From: Lactarius indigo
Taxonomy: Eukaryota; Basidiomycota; Agaricomycetes; Russulales; Russulaceae
Reading direction: 5' to 3'
Length of the DNA stretch: 64,000 nucleotides
NCBI GenBank assembly: GCA_025766275.1
Contig: JAFKAC010000055.1
Span: 186,001 to 250,000, forward strand
The notes below the pieces were generated by a model. It had not been told where the DNA came from and did no database searches. It worked only from the letters and a program-made list of their open reading frames with translations. Both the position numbers and the translations under genes were made by a program. Positions 1-11,115 of the stretch are shown in pieces. How positions within the stretch are numbered: the stretch's first letter is position 1; every line of letters begins with the position of its first letter.

Positions 1-1000
1 TGGTTCTTCCCCCAATTCCCAATACTTGGGGGCGCATCACCATGCCCTTTGTCGGTGTGAAAGGGATAATTAACCCACAGAAACCCGTGACTCAAGTGTA
101 AAGGTCTCAAAAGGCGATTATGGAGCTGAAGCGCTGAAGAGCGAGCCACGTAAGCAGACCGCCTTCATCGTCGATCTCCCGGATGACATTGTCGCCATTT
201 ACCGGCTGTTGCAGAGGTTCCACGTAGGTCTATCTCCTTTTCTTTCCATCACATATCATTATTTGAATGCAGGGGGAGTATCAAGCGCATAGGAATGTCA
301 ATTATCGCATGTATGCGTGCCATGTAGTTGTAAGCCTTGTATCCACGTTACGTCAGGAAAACATGATTCCGATCGCGGTGTCGTAATTATGTCGCCCAAA
401 GAGCGAGTCATGCTGGGATTCCAGCTCACTGGTTATTCCCTCAATCACGATTGTTTGGAAAGCTCCCCGGTGAAACTTTAACGAGGTGCAGTCCTCCTCT
501 CCTGTGAAGCTACACTCGACTCCAGCGATATACGAGTTCCTCAGCTTCCTGGACCTGTTCACAGGCTTTATCGGCGGTGTTTGTGTCTTACGCGATTTTC
601 TTCCTCACAGAGCCGTGGCTCAGTTCAACAGCCTTCCAGTGGGTCATTGACCGTGCGGATTGCGAGAGTTGAACGTTGAATACTCACATTAGAACTGCGG
701 ACGTCATCCTGCAGGCGTACCTGCCTTGTTTCTCCTGCTGACCCTTTGAAGGGCATAAATCAGGGACATATCGAGCGCAAGCGCACGGTAGTAACGGTGA
801 TCCGAGTCGACTTTTTCAAATTCCTTAGAACGTACCTCAGTTGGCTGTCTTGCGTGTCCCCTGACTTTCCCAGTTCTTTGATCACGGAGAAAATTCCAAC
901 CCAACCCCGTATTTATTATTTTGGAGTCATAATGTCTACAAGCCAGTGGTCACTGTGTAAAGATCGTGCCGGTAATTTCACATTCTACTGACGTTGCGTG
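1..1000 (+). repeat. Flank-unit copy A (partial, decayed)
   Basis: This stretch is similar, with many substitutions and small indels, to 60300-61300 and in part to copy B near 1640-2030. Shared landmarks are the CCAATACTTGG block before an ATG, the small ORF remnant, its intron, and the block around 355-560 that matches 60640-60850. The copy starts outside the window. Apart from the small ORF remnant I see no gene here. The unit lies next to ankyrin genes at each occurrence, so it was probably duplicated together with them. Boundaries are approximate. Confidence 0.6.
42..330 (+). pseudogene. Broken copy A of small membrane-protein ORF
   Basis: The ATG at 42 begins the same reading frame as the open copy at 60330 (MPFV start), but the frame meets TAA about 19 codons in, where copy C has CAA. 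The change of GCG CAA to GTG TAA is two C-to-T transitions. Further on, the frame is lost by indels, although the region matching the intron (a GT near 229 to an AG near 270) can still be followed. It is best read as a dead duplicate. Function of the family is not recognised. Confidence 0.5.
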
Positions 1001-1179
1001 ACCTTCGCATAATTCCTAGACGTAGAAGGTGGGAAAAATAAAAGTGTTTGGCTCCTTGAACCAGTGGAGGGCTCAGGAGGACGAATGGTGGCAAAGATGC
1101 GCTCAATGCCACTCCTACTTCGTCACTCCGGCAGAGAGCGGCCCCGTGATGTTTCATTTTTGCGTCTTCAGTGATTCGG

Positions 1180-2409
1180 TCTCCGGCCCAACTACACTCC
1201 TAACCGCTCACGCCTCTCACTTGTTCTCCCTCTCTCTTTCGTTTGTCGCTGTTCTAAAGCACTACCAGAAATACACATAATTGTATTGAGTTCGAAAGCC
1301 CGTGGGTTGTGCCACGTTTTCAGAACGGCTCCAAGATCGTGTTTCCTATCCTAGCCTACCCTCTCCGAGTCTTGCACACATTCTTCCAATCTCATCTTAT
1401 CTCTGGTCCTTTCCAATCTTCCACCTTCCTTCATTTCCTACATTCTGTAGGACATAGGTTGGACGCTGTCTCTCGTGAGCCAATCGTTCCCTAAATCCGA
1501 GGTGGGGCTTCAATGAGGTACTGTAATTGTGGTTCACTGCCAAAATCGCCCATGTCGTCGAGAAAAGAAAACTCGTGCCCGCATGCCTGTGGTGCCGCAT
1601 TAGGCGACAACACTGATATCGGGAATGAAACCATCGAAGTGTGCCCCTCTTCCCACCCGCAATACTTGGCAGTGTATGGCCATGTCCTTTATTGGCGTGA
1701 AAAGCGTATCAAACTTCAGAAGCCCGTGACTCAAATGTAAAGGGCTCAGAATGGTATTACGAAACTCAAGGCTGAGCCATGGAAGCAGGCCACCTTTATC
1801 CTCGATCTCTCGGATATTATAATCGTTCACGGGCGGGAGCAGAGGTTCCATGTGTGTTTCTATCTACTTTTCTCTCCATTACCTATGCCTATTCGAGTAC
1901 GGGAGCGGTGCTAAGTGAATAGGAACGTCAATAGCGCATGCGTGCGTGCGTGTCGGGTGGTTTGTCAACATGCCATTTGTCCAAGTCATGACGAGACCGT
2001 CCAGATAGCGATGATCCTCATTACGGTGTCTTGCAAAATAAAATAAACATAAATAAGGAAGGCTGTGAATAATACAGTGGGGCTTATTTTTCTGATCAGA
2101 TCTTAGATTACGAGTTATCTTTTACTTCGCCACCTACTGTCTGGACTGTAACATCTTTCGGCAGTGTACAGGGTCCCGAGTCGCAAGCCATTGACCTGCT
2201 GGCCCACTGGAAAGCAGCCACACACTGGAAATACCATTATTACCATGACATGGAGTACATCCTATGTCAACAAGTTATGACCGCACAGTCGGGCCAGAAG
2301 CAGTTCGCGTTTGTACTACATCACAAAAGCTACAAGTATGAGTGGAAGCCCGAGCTTTCATCAGTTCACTACCGGAAAGGTCGACAAGCGACAATGCAAG
2401 TAATAATCT
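1180..2409 (+). repeat. Flank-unit copy B
   Basis: This copy matches 59830-62135. Shared blocks include a pyrimidine-rich leader (1190-1290), the TTTTCAGAACG block at about 1318, the small ORF remnant at 1682, and the AT-rich block near 2040-2130. It runs directly into the 3' end of the ankyrin gene at 2410, exactly as copy C runs into the ankyrin gene ending at 62136. So unit plus ankyrin 3' end was duplicated as one segment. Outside the ORF remnant I see no gene. Confidence 0.6.
1682..1960 (+). pseudogene. Broken copy B of small membrane-protein ORF
   Basis: The ATG at 1682 aligns with the start of the open copy at 60330, but the frame is destroyed within 16 codons by substitutions and indels. 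A downstream piece (about 1780-1850) still resembles the copy C membrane segment in another frame, and the intron-like block follows. The 75-codon frame that overlaps from 1513 is not kept in copy C, so I do not treat it as a gene. Confidence 0.45.
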
Positions 2410-5400
2410 CTATTCTCCGGATAACAACTCTGCAATCTCGGAAAGTCCTCTCGATGACGCGATCTGAAACGGAGTCCAGCCTCTATCATCCTTGGCGCCT
2501 ACATTTGCACCATAGCTAAGTAGCAGGCGCACGATGTCTCCTTCTGGGGCCTCGGAAGATGCCGCCAGGTGTAAGGGTGTCGAGTGTTTTCCATCCCGAG
2601 CGTTGACATCTGCCCCATTCAGGATCAGTAGTTTTACGGTGTTACCATTCCCCTTGGACGATGCCAGGTGCAACGGCGTCGAGTGGGTTTCATCCTTCAC
2701 AGTCACTTCCGCCCCGTGCCGGATCAATACTTGCACAATCTCAGCCGTCTGATCGGATGGATCTCTATGGCGTCGCTCAATAAATCTCTCGCCCTGTCAA
2801 TTTATATCGGTCTATGCCGGGTCAAAGAGTCACACAGATTCGGGACTCACCTGGTTAGATGCTATGTGCAAAGGCGTCCTGTGGCTCGCGTCCCGTGCTT
2901 TGACATCTGCACCATGCTCGATTAATAGTCGCATAGTGACACGAGTCCCCTTCGACGATGCCAGATGTAAAGGCGTAGAATGCGTGTGATCTAGTGCGGT
3001 CACGTCCGCACCGTGCTCGAGCAATAGCCGGACAGTTTCATCACACTTCTCTCCGGAGTATGATGAGGATGACCTGTCATTCTGTTCTTGTACATCAGCC
3101 CTGTGCTGTAAAAAGTCGCGCGGTTTCGACACTCACATCAGAGAACGCCAGATGCAAAGGTGTCATGCGGTTCCCGTCTCGTGCGTTGACATCTACACCG
3201 TGCTCGATCAGTAGTCGCACGACTTCAGTACTCCATGAACGCGATGCCAGATGCAAAGGCGTAGATTGAGTGACATCTCGGGCGGCCGAGTCTGCGCCAT
3301 GATCGAGTAGTTCCTCGACAGTTTTAAGCCACCCCTCGGACGATGCCAGATGCAAGGGCGTCCTGTGGCTCCCATCCAGCGCATTTATGTCCGCGCCGTG
3401 CTCGATCAAAAGATGCACAGTTTCAGGATAACAGCAGGATAACGCCAGATGCAAAGGTGTCTTGCGGCTCCCATCCAGTGCATTGATGTCCGCGCCGTGT
3501 TCGATCAATAGATGAATAGCTTTACTATTAACACTCCGCGAAGATAACGCTAGGTGCAAAGGCGTCGTGAGGTCCCCATCCAGCGTATTGACGTCTGCGC
3601 CGCGCTCGATCAACAGCTGCACAGTTTCAAGACTCCGTGAGGATAAAGCCAGATGCAAAGGTGTCTTGCGGCTCCCATCCAGCGCATTGACACCCGCGCC
3701 GTTCTCGATCAATAGTTGAGCAATTCCAGAAAGTCCATTCGATGACGCCAGATGCAAAGGCGTAGAGTGATTGTCATCCCTTACGGTTACGTCCACACCG
3801 CGCTTGAGTAATAGTTTCATAATTCCAGGGTCCCTCCTTGACGACACCAGATACCAGTGCAATGGGGTCATATGGTTCTCATCCGCTGAATTGACGTCTG
3901 CGCCGCGCTCGATCAATAGCCGTACGATTTTGAAATCCATCGAGGTCATCACCAGATGTAAAAGTGGCTTGCTACTCCAATCATATGCGTTGACATCCGC
4001 GCCGTGGTCGATCAATAGCTGCACGATTTCAAAAGCCCTCGAAAACAACGCCAGATGAAAAGGAGTCTTGCGGCTTCTATCCTGTGCCTCGACATCCGCG
4101 CCATGCTCAAGCAATACCTGAGTGGTTTCGGTCTTCCGTCCTCTACGATAGCTGCTTTCCTGTTCTTTCACGTCAAACCTGAAGAGTAGCGCAGATTTGA
4201 CACTCACATCAGACGACGCTAGATGCAGAGGCGCCCTGTGATTCCCATCCAGCGCATTTACATCCGCGCCTATCTCTATCAGTAGTCGTGAAATTTCAGG
4301 AGACCCATTTGATGACGCCAGATGCAAAGGCGTAAAGTGAGTGTCATCCCGTGCGGTCACGTCCGCGCCATGCTCGAGCAACAGCTGGACAATTTTGCAA
4401 TATGTTGAGTTGTATTCGTCGTCCTGTTCTTTTAAATCAGCCCTGAAGAGTCGCGCAGATTTGACACTCACATCATACGACGCTAGATGCAGAGGCGTCC
4501 TATGATTCCCATCTAGCGCGTTGACATCCGCGCCGTGCTCTATCAGCAGTCGTGAAATTTCAGAAGACCCAATTGACGACGCCAGATGCAGAGGCGTAAA
4601 GTGAGTGTCATCACGTGCGGTCACGTCCGCGCCATGCTCGAGCAACAGCTGGACAATTTTGCAATATGTCGAGTTGTAGTCGTCGTCCTGTTCTTTTACA
4701 TCAGCCCTGAAGAGTCGCGCAGATTTGACACTCACATCGGACGACGCTAGATGCAGAGGCGTCCTACGATTCCCATCCAGAGCGTTGACATCTGCGCCGT
4801 GCTCTATCAGTAGTCGTGAAATTTCAGGAGACCCATTTGACAACGCCAGATGCAGAGGTGTAAAGCCAGTGTCATCACGTGCGGTCACGTCCGCGCCGTG
4901 CTCAAGCAATAACTGGGCAGTTTCGGTCTTCCACCATCTAAGATAGCTGTCTTCCTGTTCTTTCACGTCAGCCCTGATGAGTCGCGCAAATTTGACACTC
5001 ACACAAGACAACGCGAGATGCAAAGGTGTCTTGCAGTTCCCATCTAGCGTGTTGACATCCGCGCCATGCTCGATCAATAGTCGTGCAATTTTAGGAATTC
5101 CCGCTGACGACGCGAGATGCAGAGGCATGCTGTGGTTCCCATTGAGGGTGTTGACATCTGCGCCGTTCTCGATCAATAGCTGCATGGTTTTAAGATCCTC
5201 TGAGGGTAGTGCCAGATGCAGAGGTGTCTCATGGCTCCCATCATGTACGTTGACATCCGCGCCGTTCTCAATCAATAGCTGCACAGTTTTAGGATCCTTT
5301 GAGGACAACGCCAGATGCAAAGGTGTCTCATGGCTCCCATCATGCGCGTTGACATCCGCGCCGTGCTCCATCAATAGCTGCACAGTCTTGGCTTTCGGGT

Positions 5401-8400
5401 CAGGCTCCCAATATGATGAAAAGTCACGATTGTTCTGTTCATTTACGTCAGCACTATGCCGTAGCAAGAGTCGCACAGATTTGATAACTCACACAAGAGG
5501 ATGCCAGATGCAAAGGAGTCTTCCGATTCCCATCTAGCGAGTTGACATTCGCGCCGTGCTTGATCAATATTCGCGCAATTTCAGGAGACACCTTCGAAGA
5601 TGCCGTATGCAACGGCGTAGAGTGAGTGTCATCCTGTGTGGCCGCGTTTGCGTCATGCTCGAGTAATACCTGGACAGTTTCAATATCCCGTTCGAATGAC
5701 GCCAGATGCAAGGGTGTCTTGTGGCTCCTATCCAGTGCGTTGACATCCGCGCCGTTCTTGACCAATAGTCGCACAATTTCAGGAGACCACGTTGACGACG
5801 CTAGATGCAAAGGCGTGGAGTGAGTATCATCCCTTGCGATCACGTCTGCGCCGTGCTCAAGCAATTCCTGAACAATTTCAAGACTCCTATTCGAAGACGC
5901 CAGGTGCAAAGGTGTCATGCGGTTCCCATCCAGTGAATTGACATCCGCACCGCGCTCGATCAATAGCTGCACAGTTTCAAGACCCATTGAGGATACCGCC
6001 AGATGTAAAGGTGTATTGTGGCTCCCATCATGCACGTTGACATCCGCACCGCGCTCGATCAATAGCTGCATAGTTTCAGGACCCATTGAGGATACCGCCA
6101 GATGTAAAGGCGTCTTGTGGCTCTCATCATTCACGTTGACATCCGCGCCGTGCTCGATCAATTGCTGCACAGTTTGAAGATCTCTTGAGGACAACGCCAT
6201 ATGCAAAGGTGTCTCGCGACTCCAACCGTGCGCGTTGACATCGGCGCCGTACTTGATCAATAGCTGCGCAGCTTCAAAATTTCTTAAGGACAATGCCAGG
6301 TGCAAAGGTGTCTCGTGGTTCCCGTCATGCGCGTTGACATCCGCACCGTGCTCGATTAATAACCGCAGAGTTTCAAGATCCCATGAGGACAACGCCAGAT
6401 GTAAAGGTGTCTTGTGGCTCCCATCCTGTACTTTAACATCCGCGCCGTGCTTGATCAATAGTCGTGCGATGTCAGGAGACCGGTTTAAAAACGCTAGATG
6501 CAAAGGTGTAGAAAGGGTATAATCCCGTGCGGTCATGTCCGCGCCGTGCTCAATCAATAGCTCCACGACTTCAGGACTCCATGAACGCGACGCGAAGTGC
6601 AAAGGGGTAGAGTGAGTGCCAGCCCGGGCAGTCGCGTCCGCGCCGTGCTCGAGTAGTTCCCGGACAATTTCAAGCCTCCTCCCATGTGACGACGCCAGAT
6701 CTAAAGGTGTCATGCGGTTCTGGTCCAGAGCGTTGACATCCGCATGGTACTCGATTAGTAGTTGTACGACTTCAGGTCTCCATGAATCCGACGCCAGATG
6801 CAAAGGCGTGGAGTGAGTGTCATCCCGCACGGTCACGTCGGCGCCATGTTCGAGCAATACCCGGGCATTTTCGACCACACAGCCATCTTCTGAGTATCTG
6901 GGGTCCTATTCACTCACATCAGCCCAGTGCTATAACGAGAATCGTAGCTTTGAAACTGACCGAAGACGACGCCAGGTGCAATGGCGTATTATGGGTCATA
7001 TCCAGTGCATTGACAACCGCACAGTGCTCGATTAGAAGTCGCACAATTCCAGGAGACCCATATGACGACGCCAGATGCAAAGGAGTGGAATAAGTATCAT
7101 TCCTTGCGTTCACATCTGCACCGTAGTCCACCAATTGCCTCACGACTTCAGGATTCCACGAACGCGACGCCAAATACAAAGGCGTAGAGTTAGTGTCACT
7201 CCGTACGTTCACATCTGCGCCGTTCTTGAGCAATACCTGGACAGTTTTGGGCTTCGGATTACCCATCCATCTACAGGCTTCTGCGTTGTAGCCTTCCTAT
7301 TCTCTCATCAGCTCTGTGCCAGAACAAAAGTCGCGCAGTTCTGACACTCACCGACGAGGACGCCAGATGCAAAGGCGTCCTGTGGTTCCGATCCAGCGCG
7401 TTTACATCCGCGCCGTGCTCGATCAATAGTCGCGCGATATCCGGAATCTCATATGACGATGCCAGATGCAAAGGCGTGGACTGAGTGTCATCCCGTGCGG
7501 TCACGTCCGCGCCATGCTCTACCAATACACGGACAGTATCGGCCTTCGTGTTGGGCATGACCCCACCTGTGGGGTAGTATTTGTTGGTCTATTCTTTCAC
7601 ATTAGACCGGTGCTATGATACGAGTTGCGCCGCATTGACACTCACCGAAGAAAATGCCAAATGCAATGGCGTCATGTGTCTCCCATCCTGCATGGCAACA
7701 TCCGCGCCGCGCTCCAACAACAGCCGCACAATTTCGACGTGTCCAGCTTCCGATGCCAGGTGCAAAGAAGTACGGTCTTCCTTGTTCTTAGCGTCGATAA
7801 TGATGCCGTCACGTTGTAGTAGCATCTGAACGAATTCAGTCCGCCCATTCTTCGCCGCCAAGTGGAGTGGCATCTCGTCGTTGTCCACTCGTGAGCACGC
7901 ATCAGCACCATGGTCAAATAGCCACTGCGCGATATCGACAGACCCCTCCTCCGATGCAGCGTGCAGTGGAGTCCAATGTCTGTACGTCATGATACCCACG
8001 TCTGCGGGATCCTGATATAGTAGCTCCGCGATGTCGAAATGTCTGTTGCGTAACGCTACCACCAGTGGACTGAGACACTGACCAAGCTTAGCCTTTACGT
8101 GTTGTGGGTGCTTAGCGACAAGATATTTTGCAAGGTCACGGAATCCGTACAGTGAGGCATAGTATAGGGGAGATCCGCGATGGTCTCGCCGTCCACGCCT
8201 GTGATGTGAATGAAAACCGCCCCATCCTGTGTCAATGTCGTATAATTTGAGCCACGCTTCGAAATAAGGTTTTTCGGGATCAAAGAGTGACTGTATCCCA
8301 ACTTGAATGTGTGTCGAAACTGCGTACATGGCACGCCAGTGGTCCACCCAATGTGCAGCGGCATACTCGGCTAGAGGAGAGTTACTTTTGGCCTTAGAAT

Positions 8401-11115
8401 TGCCCGCGCCGTTTCCTGGTTGGAGCAGGATTCCAAAGCAAGCCTCGACAATGACGGTGTGCGCCGGCTCGAGAGGGATATGAAACTCTGAAACGTCTAC
8501 GCTTGAAGCCAGGCGCCTCGAGACCAAGAACTCTTTGACCGAAAAGTGCGAAAATTGCACCACCCGGTGACCGCCGTCGTCCACAACAGAGATCAAGCTG
8601 GAGCACGTAGACAGCACAGTTTCTTGCTGGTCTTCTCCCCGCCAATCCTCCTTCAATTCCGGAATCCCTTCTTCAGCCCCATCGAAGTCGAGCGCGAGAA
8701 TCTCCGCAAGCTCCTCGACACGAAGCGGACGGCTGGCCACGGTAAGGCATTGTAACAGACGATAAGCTTGCCGTCGGTTAGCCGTCACGATTTCTTTCAA
8801 CACCCGCTCGTATGTCTCGTCCAACGAAGTGGGCAATTCCCTTAGAACACGTGGGACATTCTGTGGGAGGCAATGTTGCAGCATTTCCAGCTGACAAAAG
8901 ACCCATCGGAACCTCAAATGAAATGAGCCAAGATCATCACCATCTTTAAACGCACTTACATTCCATCAGCTCCTTCCGAGAGCGTCTCGATAACCTGATC
9001 TTTATCCGCATCCCTCCATTTCTTTATTGACCCAACCGGGTTGGAGCGTACCACAGATTCAACATATTTGGCGATGTCCTCCTTTTGTCCGCTTTCTTCG
9101 TGAAGGGAGACCGAATGAGACGCGACTCCCTTAAGGGCACCCCGAATGTCGACCTCCGGACGGCTTGTCACACAAATACGAAGACTTGGGAGCCGCAGGT
9201 CGACGAGGTCCTTCACGAGGTCAAGGACCTGTTCGCGAGATGATGGCACTCCCGAGGTACTGGGACACTCGTCAAGAGCATCCAAGATAAGGTAAATTGG
9301 GCCTTGGTCCGGAAGAGTGAGCATCTCCTTCAGGCAGCGCACCAAGGCTCTGTCATTAGGCTGACGCGCGCCATCATCATGTGACTTGTAGAGGCGAGAG
9401 AGTACGTCACAAAATGGATCGGAGCGAGCAGAAAGTTGGAGAAGAAGTGAAGGGAGTAGATTGCGGCGGGATCTCTTGTCGACATCCCGGAAGTCGAAAT
9501 AAAAATAAGCCATCGACGCCAATCCGGCCTCGTACTGAACTGCAATCTTTTGGATTATTGAGGAACTGCTCATTAACCATAAGTCTCCTAGTGCCACAAG
9601 GGTCAAAGAGGGACTAACCATAGAACGCTCTTTCCAGAACCAGCTACGCAACGGGCGCTCCGTCAGATCACCGGAGCCATCAAAGGTTGGAAGCGCGCAC
9701 GTTTCCCGTGGACCCACAATAGGGAACCGGTTATCATCCATTCCTCAAAGATGTTGCCGTCACAGAACCACCCGGCAGTTCCCTCGTGTTGGATATCACA
9801 TGCGATGTTGTGATTTGTGGACGGATCGGAGGGAGATTGCCATTTCCTAAGGCACTCTCTCATTTGCCCCCCTGTGACCGTGTTAGATACTGATTATCGG
9901 CGAAGACAGGACTGATGACGAACGCTTTACGTCGTATATGTCGTACGCTATTTGTCGCATCACCGATTTCGCTTCCGCCGCCACTTCCTTGCCGTCTAGT
10001 CGATTAAATATTAGTGATGGTGTCGATGACCAGCAGAGCACAGTTTGCGCACCATTAATGACCGTTTGCACCTTTTCCTTGACTAATTCGACATTCTCAT
10101 CTACGTGCCGAACATCTCTCTTGACTCCCTGCATATTCTCGTCGACGTCCTTCATCTGGGTCCCGATGCCTTGCACGTTCTTGTCGACCCGCTCAACTTT
10201 CGCATCGATGTCATGGGAAATCCTCAGTAGCTCCGTGTTCGCCATTTGAGCCTCGTCATTCGTCATTTTGTCTAGCCTTTTCAATCCATCTTCGAGCTTC
10301 GTTATTCCCACGACCTTCTTTAGAAATTTCTCTGATCATACATCAGCCCCGAGCGACCTAAGGCGAAGGATGAGCTCACTGAATCGACTTTGTTTCATTT
10401 CCTTTGTGGCCGTCCCAAGGATATCTAAGATCTCAACCATTATCTTCACCATCATGTCCGTCATCGCCGGAGTAGGTGGGACTTGTGTGTAAATTTCAAG
10501 TCTTCGGAAGAAATTCTCGACGCGCTCGAAGATATCGATGAGGACATCCTGGCTTGCTTCGACGTCCTTAGCCGCCTAAGAACCCCCGCTGTTACAAGGG
10601 CCCGCGCCGAGTGGGTAAATAAGAGCACTTACCAAGAGGAGAACACCTGCACCAGCAAAGATGACCTTGGCCGGAGAGAAAACCTGTCAAATCTGTATGA
10701 GGGCGAGATCACTAACAAATCAATTGATACGCACCAAGCCAATGCCTTCGCCAAGTATAGCAGAAAAGGTATAGAGCACGTTGATCGTTGGGTTAATCCA
10801 TCGCCGCAATCTCTCATCACCGCTCCGAGATTGCTCGAGCTGGTGGACCTGGTCTTGAAGTATTTTCAGAATTTCCGCGGGAGAGTCGCATGCTTGGAGC
10901 TGGCTAGCGAGAGGATGAGTGATAAGATTTCGCTTAGTCTTTTCATTATATGCCTCGAGGGCTTTTTCAAAGATGACTTTGAAATTGGAAGCGGATGCTG
11001 TCGTCGCGGGATTCTTATGCATAGAGCTAGAGGCGCGCAATCGCCTCAGGCTCATGTTGATGCGATGGTGGTAGAAAGTTGTGGACGATAAGTTTGGGAC
11101 TGAAAGCGCCGACAC
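2410..11115 (-). CDS. NLR/STAND protein: Goodbye-like domain, NACHT, about 50 ankyrin repeats
   Basis: Likely intracellular receptor of the fungal NLR (STAND) class: an NTP-driven NACHT switch with an ankyrin sensor. Predicted exons on the minus strand: 11115-10735, 10683-10633, 10575-10380, 10331-10053, 9995-9924, 9871-9701, 9643-9619, 9565-8960, 8912-7646, 7588-7352, 7296-6961, 6906-5493, 5434-5003, 4954-4736, 4687-4472, 4423-4208, 4159-3137, 3081-2851, 2793-2410, giving about 2585 residues. Residues 40-145 (FKVIFEKALEAY, THPLASQLQACDSP) resemble the Goodbye domain; a coiled region follows. NACHT holds Walker A GKPGSGKS (near 383), Walker B LILDALDECP and RICVTSRPE. Ankyrin repeats (TPLHLA, LLIEHGADVNA) run from about residue 845 to the end. 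ATG codons at 11115 or 11055 are both possible. All junctions keep frame except 6961/6906, which is off by one base: a wrong splice call or a real frameshift. Ligand and output are unknown. Confidence 0.85.
4160..4954 (-). repeat. Three tandem 264-267-bp ankyrin modules, each exon plus 48-bp intron
   Basis: Exons 4954-4736, 4687-4472 and 4423-4208 are near-identical and each is followed by a 48-bp intron (4735-4688, 4471-4424, 4207-4160) starting GTGAGTGTCAAA and ending AAAGAACAG (or a close variant). The period is 264-267 bp. The introns were copied with the repeats, so the module was duplicated at DNA level and recently. The 48-bp introns have no in-frame stop and a length divisible by three. 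Confidence 0.8.
9619..9643 (-). other. 25-nt micro-exon encoding the NACHT P-loop
   Basis: The P-loop is not readable in either neighbouring exon. It appears only when 9643-9619 is spliced between introns 9700-9644 (GTGCGC..TAG) and 9618-9566 (GTTAGT..CAG). The join gives WVHGK-PGSGKSVL-CSSII, a complete Walker A. Phases agree on both sides. Without this exon the protein would lack its nucleotide-binding loop and also lose frame. Confidence 0.75.

Noticed and set aside
1513..1740. 75-codon frame in copy B as a protein
   Set aside because: The aligned stretch in copy C is frameshifted and reads a different peptide, so coding is not conserved.
2534..7093. Many plus-strand open frames with repeated SAPCSIN-type peptides, and the same at 62263-63992
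   Set aside because: They are antisense shadows of the ankyrin repeats; the minus strand reads TPLHLA..GADVNA repeats with matching introns.
2410..7560. Regular repeats of about 99 bp that could look like a CRISPR array
   Set aside because: Period and sequence are those of ankyrin codons (33 residues); no spacers, and the DNA is eukaryotic.
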